From positions 4,154,001 to 4,218,000 of the forward strand of contig NZ_JQLI01000001.1 in the NCBI RefSeq assembly GCF_000744095.1: a stretch of 64,000 bases of DNA, written 5' to 3'. The stretch's first letter is position 1. Each line of letters opens with the position of its first letter. Position numbers and translations under genes: made by a program. Origin of the DNA: Cupriavidus necator A5-1 (GTDB lineage: Bacteria > Pseudomonadota > Gammaproteobacteria > Burkholderiales > Burkholderiaceae). Of the stretch, positions 7,409 through 14,744 are shown in pieces. The notes beneath the pieces were generated by a model that searched no databases, had not been told where the DNA came from, and saw only the letters and a program-made list of their open reading frames with translations.

Positions 7409-8386
7409 TCAGTCGATCTTTGCGCCGCTCGAGACCGCCAGGTCGACACCGAGCTTGCCTTCGCGCGCTGCATACTCGCGGAACTCCGCCACCGAGCCCG
7501 ACACCGAGACCTCATCGCCTTGCGCCAGGAACCTCTTTTTCAGTTCGGGATCGGCCATGACCTTCGTGGTCGCCGCGAACAGCTTGTCGATAATCTCCGG
7601 CGGCGTCTTTGCCGGGGCAAACAGTCCGTACCAGGCGGACAGGTCGTAGCCCTTGACCCCGCCTTCGGCGATGGTCGGCAACTGCGGGTTGGCCGGCGAG
7701 CGCTGGCCGGAGGTCACCGCGATGGCGACGACCTTGCCCGTGTCGATCATCGGCTTGACCGACGGCGCGGTGCCAAAGGTCAGCTGCACGTCGCCGGCAG
7801 CGACCGCCTGCGCCGACGGCGCCCCGCCCTTGAAGGGCACGTGCGTCATCTGCACGCCGGCCAGCCTGGTGAACTGGACGCCGGCCAGGTGGGTGATCAC
7901 GCCGTTGCCGGACGAGGAGTAGTTAAGCGCCCCCGGTTGCGCCTTGGCCCGCGCCACCAACTCGGCCACATTCCTGATGCCGGTGTCCTTGTTGACCGCG
8001 AGGATCATCGGCGCCGCCACCAGCCGGGTGATCGGGATGAAGTCCGAGGGCTGGTACCTGATGTTCTTGTAGAGGACCTTGTCGCCGCCCATCAGGCTTG
8101 CGGTCGCGATATAGAGCGTATAGCCGTCCGGCGGCGCCTTGGCCACGAACTCCGCGGCAATGGTGGTGCCGGCGCCGGGCTTGTTGTCCACGATCACCGG
8201 CTGGCCCAGTTCGCGGCTGAGCGCATCGCCGTACAGGCGGGCGGTGTTGTCGGCGCCGCCACCAGCCGGGAAGCCGATCACCAGGCGGATGGGCTTGGTC
8301 GGGTAGTCGACTGGCTGGGCGGCGTGCGCCGAGACTGCCAGTACCGATGCGGCCAGCGCCGCCAGTGGGATTGCGGTCTTTTTCAT
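7409..8386 (-). CDS. Bug/TctC-type tripartite tricarboxylate receptor
   Basis: This is a periplasmic binding protein of the large Bug family, abundant in Burkholderiales. The ATG at 8386 gives 325 residues with a clear signal peptide (MKKTAIPLAALAASVLAVSAHA) and a GGAGGAG ribosome site. Family marks follow: KPIRLVIGFPAGGGADNTAR, the ligand-loop region NKPGAGTTIAAEF, and YSSSGNGVITHLAG. Upstream in-frame sequence overlaps the next gene and is not part of this one. No TctA/TctB membrane genes are nearby, as is usual for orphan Bug genes. Its neighbours suggest that it binds the acid activated by the CoA-transferase. Confidence 0.92.
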   Translation of the reverse strand: MKKTAIPLAALAASVLAVSAHAAQPVDYPTKPIRLVIGFPAGGGADNTARLYGDALSRELGQPVIVDNKPGAGTTIAAEFVAKAPPDGYTLYIATASLMGGDKVLYKNIRYQPSDFIPITRLVAAPMILAVNKDTGIRNVAELVARAKAQPGALNYSSSGNGVITHLAGVQFTRLAGVQMTHVPFKGGAPSAQAVAAGDVQLTFGTAPSVKPMIDTGKVVAIAVTSGQRSPANPQLPTIAEGGVKGYDLSAWYGLFAPAKTPPEIIDKLFAATTKVMADPELKKRFLAQGDEVSVSGSVAEFREYAAREGKLGVDLAVSSGAKID

Positions 8387-8412
8387 GGGGTGTCTCCTCC
8401 GTAGCTGTATCG

Positions 8413-9174
8413 CTACCTTCCGTTGAATACCGGCCTGCGCTTTTCCTTGAACGCCGCCGCGCCCTCCCGGAGATCCGCGGAACTCTCCGAGCGATGCATG
8501 TCCCGCCGCAGCGCCTCGGCATCGAGCGCGCCGCGGGCGATGGCGTTCAGGTGTGTCTTCATCCCCAGCAACGCAATCGGCGCCATGCCAGCAAGCTGCT
8601 CCGAGAGCGCGTCCACGCGCGCCTGCAGCAGCGGGCCATCGACGATCTCGGTCAGGAAGCCGATGCGCAGCATCTGCTGCGCGTCGATCTTGTCCGCCGT
8701 CAGGAACAGGCGCTTGGCGGCGTTCAGGCCCAGTCGGGAGACATAGCGCTCCATGCCGCCGCGATAGAAGTGCAGGCCCAGCCGGACTGCCGGCATGAAC
8801 ATGTCGCACTCCGGCACGCCGATGCGGAAGTCGCAGGCCAGGCAGAGATCGGTGGCGCCCCCGTACACGCCGCCGTTGACGGCGGCGATGGTGACGGGCC
8901 GGGCCGCCTCGATGGCATCCATCACTTCGCCGAAGTTCAGCGCGCCCTCGTCCGACTTGCCCGCAAGCGAGCCGATGTCATAGCCGCTGCAGAAATACTT
9001 GCCCGAGCCGGTAAAGCGCAGCACCAGCACCCGTTCCATCTCGTTGACGGCGTCGATGTGGTTGCGCAGCGCCACCAGGTCGCCGGGACTGAGGCGGTTG
9101 GCGACTTCCGGGCGGCGCAGGCGGATGGTTGCGACGGGTCCGTCCAGCGTGAGCATTGGTGCGTTATCATCCAT
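8413..9174 (-). CDS. Enoyl-CoA hydratase/isomerase (crotonase) family protein lacking both usual catalytic glutamates
   Basis: The ATG at 9174 gives 253 residues, with GGAG 11 bp upstream. The crotonase fold shows in the oxyanion-hole segments SGKYFCSGYDIGSL and NGGVYGGATDLCLACDFRIG. At the two catalytic positions of hydratases (GGCE and PEV in the standard enzyme) this protein has GGAT and PAV, so neither glutamate is present. It is therefore unlikely to be a plain enoyl-CoA hydratase and may be an isomerase, hydrolase, decarboxylase or lyase of the superfamily. It is first in the operon with the Bug and CaiB genes and is divergent from the GntR gene by 81 bp. Confidence 0.85.
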   Translation of the reverse strand: MDDNAPMLTLDGPVATIRLRRPEVANRLSPGDLVALRNHIDAVNEMERVLVLRFTGSGKYFCSGYDIGSLAGKSDEGALNFGEVMDAIEAARPVTIAAVNGGVYGGATDLCLACDFRIGVPECDMFMPAVRLGLHFYRGGMERYVSRLGLNAAKRLFLTADKIDAQQMLRIGFLTEIVDGPLLQARVDALSEQLAGMAPIALLGMKTHLNAIARGALDAEALRRDMHRSESSADLREGAAAFKEKRRPVFNGR

Positions 9175-9190
9175 CCCGCAATATCTCCTT

Positions 9191-9228
9191 AGGCCTTCTG
9201 ATATATTCGTTGAGCCTACAGATATTTT
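9191..9228. promoter_or_regulatory. Pair of 17-bp direct repeats, candidate GntR operator
   Basis: AGGCCTTCTGATATATT (9191-9207) and GAGCCTACAGATATTTT (9212-9228) agree at 12 of 17 positions and are spaced exactly 21 bp apart, two helical turns. They fill most of the short divergent region between the crotonase-family gene and the GntR gene. Autoregulation by the GntR protein is a natural reading, but inferred. Confidence 0.4.
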
Positions 9229-9255
9229 TGTACCGGGACAAACAGGGGTATACCC

Positions 9256-9912
9256 GTGCAATCACTACAAGATCAGATCAGAGAAAGCGTCGTTTCCGCC
9301 ATCCAGGCCGGCACCTTGCGCCCTGGTGCGCAGATCGACGAAAAGGCGCTGGCCGACAAATTCGACAGCTCGCGCACGCCGGTCCGCGAAGCGCTGCTGA
9401 TGCTGGCCGCCCAGGGCCTCATCACCATCGTTCCGCGCGCCGGCATGTTCGTGCACAAGCCCACGGCGGCCGAGCTGGTAGCCATGTTCGAAACCCTCGC
9501 GGAAATGGAGGGGGTGGTCGCCCGGCTGGCGACGCAGCGGATTTCGCCGGCGGGCAAGAAGGTCCTGGTGCAGGCGCACGAGGCCGCCGGCGTGCATGTC
9601 GAGAACGGCGATACCGCGGGCTACATCGAGGCCAACCGCAAGTTCCACGACGTGCTGTACCAGGCCGCGGCCAACCCGTTCCTGTCGGAACAGATCGTGC
9701 TGCTGCGCCGGCGACTGGCGATCTACTGGCAGCAGAAGGGGCTGATCAACGACGCGCGCGTGCCGAGCTCATATCGGGAGCACGGTTATGTGGTCGAGGC
9801 GGTGGTCGCCGGCAATCCGGATGCCGCGGCTGAGGCCATGCGTACCCATATCTCGGCCGGGGGCAAGGCGATCGCGGACCTGGTGCTGCTTGCAGGCGTT
9901 GAAGCGGCCTAG
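9256..9912 (+). CDS. GntR-family regulator, FCD/FadR subfamily
   Basis: The 218-residue protein has an N-terminal GntR winged helix (GTLRPGAQIDEKALADKFDSSRTPVREALLMLAAQGLI) and a C-terminal all-helical FCD ligand domain from about residue 75. The likely metal/ligand-binding side chains include the His in NRKFHDVLYQ and later conserved His. The start is a GTG at 9256. It probably represses the divergent CaiB/Bug/crotonase operon until the cognate acid or its CoA ester is present. It ends 9 bp from the convergent LysR gene. Confidence 0.9.
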   Translation: MQSLQDQIRESVVSAIQAGTLRPGAQIDEKALADKFDSSRTPVREALLMLAAQGLITIVPRAGMFVHKPTAAELVAMFETLAEMEGVVARLATQRISPAGKKVLVQAHEAAGVHVENGDTAGYIEANRKFHDVLYQAAANPFLSEQIVLLRRRLAIYWQQKGLINDARVPSSYREHGYVVEAVVAGNPDAAAEAMRTHISAGGKAIADLVLLAGVEAA

Positions 9913-9921
9913 GCAGAACCA

Positions 9922-10860
9922 CTAAGGCGCCGCCGTCTCCCGCTTGCGCGCCGGTGGCCGGCGCGTCTCCGGCACTCCCAGGGTCTGCTCCAGCACATCC
10001 AGGAACACCCGCACGCTCGCAGGCATCAGCTTGCGCGCCGGCATCAGCACATAGACCTTGAGTGGCGACGAGGTATAGGCCGGCAGCACCCGCACCAGCT
10101 GCCCCTCCCCGACCTCGTCCTGCACCAGGCGCGGCGACAGCCGCACCACGCCCAGGCCGTCGATGGCCGACTTCATCCGCAACTCGGCGTTGTGCGTGCA
10201 GAGGCGGGGTTCGACATCCACGCGCGCGATCTCCACGCCGTCGCGCAGGAATTCCCAATACTTGTCCTCGGGATGGCCCAGCGAGGGCCAGCCTTGCAGG
10301 TCCTGCGGCGTACGTGGCAGCCCGCGCGCGCGGATCAGCGCCGGCGCGGCAAAGAAGCCGCGGTCGATGAGCACCACGCGCTTGCTGGCGAACGAGGTGT
10401 CGTGCAGGCCGGTGTTGGTCATCACGAACGCAAGGTCATAGCCATGGCGGATCAGGTCGGGCTGGTCCCAGCTGACGTCGACCTGCACGCGCAGGCCGGG
10501 GTGGGCGCGCAGCACGCGCGTCAGGCTTTCCGACAGGTGCTGCGAGCCGACTTCATACGGGGTGGAGATGCGCAACAGGCCGCTGACTTCGGCGCTGACC
10601 GAGGCGGCCTCGGCGCTGATATCGTGCAGTTCGGCAAACAGCGGCGCGACGCGCTCGTACAGGCGCTGGCCGCGCTCGGTCACGCGCACGCGGCGCGTGG
10701 TGCGTTCGAACAGGCGGATGCCGAGTTGGCTTTCCAGCCGCGCCACCGCGGCGCTGGCGGACGACTTGGGAACCTCAGCCAGTTCGGCGCCCTGGGTGAA
10801 GCCACCGCCCTCTACCACGCGGCAGAAAATTTCCCAGTCCTTCCATTCGATTGTCTTCAT
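9922..10860 (-). CDS. LysR-family transcriptional regulator
   Basis: The ATG at 10860 gives 312 residues. The N-terminal helix-turn-helix is seen in FCRVVEGGGFTQGAELAEVPKSSASAAVARLESQLG and the effector domain runs from about residue 90. The C-terminus is unusually basic and proline-rich (RRPPARKRETAAP). Upstream in-frame codons to 11190 overlap the divergent oxygenase gene and are not used. Its closest fit is the large CrgA/AaeR-like LysR group. It is divergent from the carotenoid-oxygenase gene (211 bp apart) and probably controls it; the effector is unknown. Confidence 0.88.
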   Translation of the reverse strand: MKTIEWKDWEIFCRVVEGGGFTQGAELAEVPKSSASAAVARLESQLGIRLFERTTRRVRVTERGQRLYERVAPLFAELHDISAEAASVSAEVSGLLRISTPYEVGSQHLSESLTRVLRAHPGLRVQVDVSWDQPDLIRHGYDLAFVMTNTGLHDTSFASKRVVLIDRGFFAAPALIRARGLPRTPQDLQGWPSLGHPEDKYWEFLRDGVEIARVDVEPRLCTHNAELRMKSAIDGLGVVRLSPRLVQDEVGEGQLVRVLPAYTSSPLKVYVLMPARKLMPASVRVFLDVLEQTLGVPETRRPPARKRETAAP

Positions 10861-11071
10861 GCGGCGCCTCGTCGTTGCGGCGCGCCGGTCCCGCGCCGGC
10901 GTGGGCGTCAGGATGGGGGCGCTTGCGTCGCGATTGTCCCACAGGGTGAACAATGGCGCAGGCGGCCGGCAGCGTGTCACAGGCTGATTTCCAGGAATTC
11001 CCTCCTGAAGACCTACATCGGACCGGCGCCTACCGACTAATCTTCGACAAGTGTCGCCGGAGACCCGCCCC

Positions 11072-12472
11072 ATGACCCAGCCCTTCCCGCCCCTCGCCTG
11101 CCTGTCCGGCAATTTTGCGCCGATCCTGATGGAGTGCGACGCACACGACCTGCCCGTCAGCGGCGAACTGCCGCGCGCGCTGCGCGGCACGCTCTACCGC
11201 AACGGCCCGAACCCGCAGCATGCGCCGCGGGACGACCAGTATCACTGGTTTATCGGCGACGGCATGGTCCATGCCTTCCATCTCGGAGACGGGCGCGTGC
11301 GCTACAACAACCGCTGGGTGCGCACCAACAAGTTCGAGCGCGAACGCGCCGCCGGGCACGCGCTGTTCGGCAGCTGGGGCAACCCGGCCACCACCGATCC
11401 ATCGATGCAGGGGCAGGAAGACGGCGTCGCCAACACCCATATCGTCTGGCACGCGGGCAAGCTGCTGGCGCTGGAAGAAGCCGACCTGCCGGTCGAGATG
11501 GATCCGCACACGCTGGCCACGCGTGGCAACTGCAGCTACGGCGGCAAGCTGCCCGGCGCCATGACCGCGCACCCCAAGATCGACCCGGTCACCGGCGAGA
11601 TGGTGTTCTTCGCCTATGCCGCCACCGGGCCGTTCACGAAAACCATGCGCTACGGCGTGGTCGACGGCGACGGGCGGCTGGCGCGGCTGGAACACTTCGA
11701 GGCCCCGTACGCCAGCATGGTCCACGACTTCATGGTCACGCAGCGCCATGTGCTGTTCCCGGTCATGCCACTGACCGGCAGCATGGAACGAGCCGTGCGC
11801 GGCGAGCCCGCCTATGCGTGGGAGCCGCACCTGGGCACGCATATCGGCATCATGCCGCGCGGCGGCAGCCCGGCGCAGCTGCGCTGGTTCCGCGGCGAGC
11901 CCTGCTATGTGTTCCACGTAATGAATGCGTGGGAGGAAGGCGAGCGCATCGTTGCCGACGTGATGCAGTACGAGAGCGCGCCGCTGTTCAACGCCGGCAC
12001 GGAGGGCGCCGACAACCGCGCGCGCCTGTGCCGCTGGACCTTCGACCTGGCCGGCAACACCGACAGCTTCACGCGCGCATGGATCGACGACATGCCCGGC
12101 GAATTCCCCCGCATCGACGAGCGCTTTTCAACCCTGTCCTACCGCCATGGCTATTTCGCATCGCGCCAGCACGAAGGCACCGGGCGCGGCACCTATGACA
12201 CGCTGGTACACCTGGACCTGCGCACCAACACGCGCCGCACGCACCAGCTGCCGGCGGGCGATGCGGTGTCTGAACCCGTGTTCGTGCCGCGCGCGCCGGA
12301 CAGCGCGGAAGGCGACGGCTGGCTGCTGGCCACGGTGTACCGCGGCGCCGAGCATCGCAGCGACCTCGCCGTCTACGACGCCAGTGCCATCGAGGCCGGT
12401 CCGGTCGCGCTGGCCCACCTGTCGCACCGCGTGCCGTTCGGCTTCCACGGCGGCTGGCGTCCGGCCACCTGA
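11072..12472 (+). CDS. Carotenoid/lignostilbene cleavage oxygenase family
   Basis: These iron(II) enzymes cleave carbon-carbon double bonds in carotenoids, stilbenes or propenyl phenols to give two carbonyl products. The four iron-binding His are recognisable in TAHPKIDP, MVHDFMVT, VFHVMNAWEE and FGFHGGW. The N-terminal YRNGPNPQ and GDGMVHAFHL stretches are family hallmarks. I start at the ATG 11072 (466 residues) with GGAG 9 bp upstream, although a GTG at 11051 is in frame. Flanking LysR and alcohol dehydrogenase genes suggest catabolism of a plant phenolic such as a stilbene or isoeugenol. Carotenoid genes are absent from the window. Confidence 0.88.
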   Translation: MTQPFPPLACLSGNFAPILMECDAHDLPVSGELPRALRGTLYRNGPNPQHAPRDDQYHWFIGDGMVHAFHLGDGRVRYNNRWVRTNKFERERAAGHALFGSWGNPATTDPSMQGQEDGVANTHIVWHAGKLLALEEADLPVEMDPHTLATRGNCSYGGKLPGAMTAHPKIDPVTGEMVFFAYAATGPFTKTMRYGVVDGDGRLARLEHFEAPYASMVHDFMVTQRHVLFPVMPLTGSMERAVRGEPAYAWEPHLGTHIGIMPRGGSPAQLRWFRGEPCYVFHVMNAWEEGERIVADVMQYESAPLFNAGTEGADNRARLCRWTFDLAGNTDSFTRAWIDDMPGEFPRIDERFSTLSYRHGYFASRQHEGTGRGTYDTLVHLDLRTNTRRTHQLPAGDAVSEPVFVPRAPDSAEGDGWLLATVYRGAEHRSDLAVYDASAIEAGPVALAHLSHRVPFGFHGGWRPAT

Positions 12473-12484
12473 GCCGCCCCCGGC

Positions 12485-13570
12485 TTACCCGAACATGATG
12501 ACCGAGCGCGCCAGCTCGCCGCGGCGCAGTTCGTCGAAGGCTTCGTTGATGCGTTCCAGCGGCAGGCGCTGCGCGATCAGCTCGTCCAGGTGCAGCTTGC
12601 CGGCCATGTAGAAGTCCACCATGCGCGGCATGTCCACCGGGAAGCGGTTGGAGCCCATCAGCGAGCCCTGGATGCGCTTCTCGCCAAGGAAGTCGCTGCC
12701 CTTCAGTTCGATCTTGACGCCCGGCGCGATCATGCCGATCACCGTGGCCGTGCCGCCGCGCCGCAGCATGGCAAAGGCTTGCTCGGTGGTCTGCTTCAGG
12801 CCGATGGCCTCGAAGGCGTGGTGCACGCCGCCGCCGGTGAGCGTGCGCACGGCGTCAAGTACATCGGCGTTGCCGGCATCGATCACGTCGGTGGCGCCGA
12901 ACTTGCGCGCCAGCTCCAGCTTGGCCGGCACGCGGTCGATGGCGATGATGCGCCCGGCACCGGCAATCGCGGCGCTGTTGACGGTGGCCAGCCCAATGCC
13001 GCCGCAGCCGATCACGGCCACGGTCTCGCCCGGCTGCACCTTGGCGGTATGGATCACCGCGCCCATGCCGGTGGTCACCGCGCAGCCGATCAGCGCGGCG
13101 CGGTCCAGCGGCATGTCGCGGCGGATCGCCACCAGCGCGTGTTCGTGGATCAGCATCTGCTCGGCGAACGCTGACAGGTTCACGAACTGGTTGATCGGTC
13201 CGCCCTGGCGCGCCATCAGACGCGGCTCCTCGCCCTCGCGCCGGCGCGTATCGGGCTCGGTGCACAGCGACAGGTGGCCGGTCAGGCAATGCTCGCAATG
13301 GCCGCAGTAGGCCGACAGGCAGGTGATGACGTGATCGCCGGGCCTGACCGTGCGCACTTCCGAGCCAACCTGCTCGACCACACCCGCGGCCTCGTGGCCG
13401 AGGATGGCCGGCATCGCGTACGGGTAGGCGCCATCGAGGAAATGCAGGTCCGAATGGCACACGCCCACGGCGGCGGTGCGCACCAGCACTTCGCGAGGGC
13501 CCGGCTTGCCGATGGCAACGTCTTCGATCACCAGCGGGGTCTTGGGTTGATGCAGGACAGCGGCTCTCAT
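12485..13570 (-). CDS. Zinc-dependent alcohol dehydrogenase, class III-like
   Basis: The 361-residue protein is a medium-chain dehydrogenase. The catalytic zinc ligands are in GVCHSDLH and GHEAAGVV, the structural zinc is held by the four-Cys lobe CGHCEHCLTGHLSLC, and NAD binds at VIGCGGIGLA. It interconverts an alcohol and an aldehyde, perhaps the aldehyde released by the convergent cleavage oxygenase, which ends 12 bp away. Family members include aryl-alcohol and mycothiol/glutathione-type dehydrogenases, so the substrate is open. Its ribosome site (GGAG, 13579-13582 on the plus strand) touches the left end of the IS605-like element, which may have replaced its promoter. Confidence 0.9.
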   Translation of the reverse strand: MRAAVLHQPKTPLVIEDVAIGKPGPREVLVRTAAVGVCHSDLHFLDGAYPYAMPAILGHEAAGVVEQVGSEVRTVRPGDHVITCLSAYCGHCEHCLTGHLSLCTEPDTRRREGEEPRLMARQGGPINQFVNLSAFAEQMLIHEHALVAIRRDMPLDRAALIGCAVTTGMGAVIHTAKVQPGETVAVIGCGGIGLATVNSAAIAGAGRIIAIDRVPAKLELARKFGATDVIDAGNADVLDAVRTLTGGGVHHAFEAIGLKQTTEQAFAMLRRGGTATVIGMIAPGVKIELKGSDFLGEKRIQGSLMGSNRFPVDMPRMVDFYMAGKLHLDELIAQRLPLERINEAFDELRRGELARSVIMFG

Positions 13571-13588
13571 CAGACTTGCTCCGAAAAA

Positions 13589-13608
13589 CCCCGACTTTCC
13601 GGGCGGGG
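13589..13608 (+). repeat. Left-end hairpin of the IS605-like element
   Basis: CCCCG pairs with CGGGG around a 10-base middle that can extend the stem imperfectly. In this family the subterminal hairpin is the transposase recognition structure. It lies 19 bp from the start codon of the alcohol dehydrogenase on the other strand. Confidence 0.6.
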
Positions 13609-13650
13609 AGTGAAAGGGGTGCTGCCGGCAGCAAGCAATCCCAAATTAGA

Positions 13651-14677
13651 ATGACCGGCATGCTTCTCGTCTATCGCTACCGGGTGAAGTCGCTGAACGG
13701 CCTGCTCAATCAGCAGAGCCGCGTAGTGAACTACGTCTGGAACTTCTGCAATGACACGCAGAAGCACGCGCTCAAATGGGGCAAGAAGTGGCCCACGGGT
13801 TTCGATCTGAACGTGTTGACGACCGGCGGCAGCAAGGAGCTCCGTATCCATTCCGGCATCGTCAACGCGATTTGCGAGCAGTACGCCAAGTCGCGTAGCC
13901 AGCATCGCCGGCCGTACCTGCGCTATCGCGGCCGCAGATCCCTCGGCTGGGTGCCGCTCAAGGGGCGAGATCTCGAGCGCTCGGGCGACGCATTCCGCTT
14001 TGCCGGCAACACGTTTCGCGTGTTCAACTCCAGGCCCCTTCCCGAAGGCAAGATCAAGGACGGCACGAATTTCTCGCGCGACGCCCGGGGCAACTGGTTC
14101 CTGAACATCGTGATTGAAGTTGCCGACACTCAGGCCCGCGCCCCGCAACACGGCGTCGGCATCGATTGGCGAGAAGATCACGAATCCGCGCCACCTTGGC
14201 CAACTCGAGCAAGCCCTTGCCAGAGCACAGCGTGCGCGCAAGAAACGACTGGCAATGAACATCCACGCGCGCATCGCCAATGCGAGACGTGACTTCCTGC
14301 ACAAGCTCTCGCATCGCATCGTGCAGGACTTCGACTACATTGCGGTGGGGAATGTGAATGCCGCCGGCCTCGCCAGAACCAGCATGGCGAAGTCCGTCCT
14401 CGATGCAGGCTGGTCGTCCTTCCGAACAATGCTCGCGTACAAGGCGATTGCGCATGGCGCGTGGTACGAGGAAGTCGACGAACGTTTCACCACCCAGGTC
14501 TGCTCTTCGTGCGGCACGATGCCGCCGGAGAGGCCGAAAGGTATCGCAGACCTCGGAATAAGGCAGTGGGTATGCAGTCGATGCGGTGCTGTACATGATC
14601 GCGATGTGAACGCTGCGCTAAATATCCTTGCCCGATCGGGACATCGATCGCCTGCAGAGGGAATCCCCTCCCTTTAG
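13651..14677 (+). pseudogene. tnpB: TnpB-family RNA-guided nuclease, inactivated by an internal frameshifting deletion
   Basis: The first part reads from the ATG at 13651 (MTGMLLVYRYRVKSLNGLL) in one frame up to GVGID near 14167. The rest continues in another frame from GEKITNPRHLGQLEQALARAQ to the stop at 14677. The join falls exactly where intact TnpB has GID-LG...ST-GEKI, so a short stretch around the first RuvC aspartate appears to be deleted, with loss of frame. The C-terminal part keeps the zinc ribbon (CSSCG, CSRCG) and the last RuvC Asp in HDRDVNAALN. At the usual RuvC-II glutamate it has Gly (IAVGNVNAAGL). An intact protein would be a programmable DNA nuclease using an RNA from the element's right end. 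Confidence 0.85.
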
Positions 14678-14683
14678 GGAGGG
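14665..14683 (+). repeat. Right-end hairpin of the IS605-like element
   Basis: CCCTCCCT and AGGGAGGG form an 8-bp stem with a two-base loop, overlapping the tnpB stop codon. In intact elements this region is also the 3' end of the guide-bearing RNA. The tail CAGGATGTCAAA after the stem is a common right-end sequence. Confidence 0.7.
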
Positions 14684-14744
14684 CAGGATGTCAAACCCCC
14701 AAACCCCGGTTCAGGAAAGGCGCCGGGCAGCGCCACAGGCCGGC

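Larger units (their letters stand above)
13583..14694 (+). mobile_element. Decayed IS200/IS605-family element, tnpB only
   Basis: The element holds one broken tnpB and no tnpA. Its left end has a hairpin at 13589-13608 (CCCCG...CGGGG), and its right end has the near-perfect hairpin CCCTCCCTTTAGGGAGGG followed by CAGGATGTCAAA. Both are typical of elements that carry only a TnpB gene. There are no terminal inverted repeats or target duplication, as expected for this family. The exact left boundary is estimated and could be off by a few bases. Without tnpA it can move only if a helper is supplied elsewhere. Confidence 0.75.

Noticed and set aside
13583..14694. Active RNA-guided nuclease system
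   Set aside because: The tnpB frame is broken inside the catalytic domain and no tnpA is present, so an active system is unlikely unless the frameshift is a sequence error.
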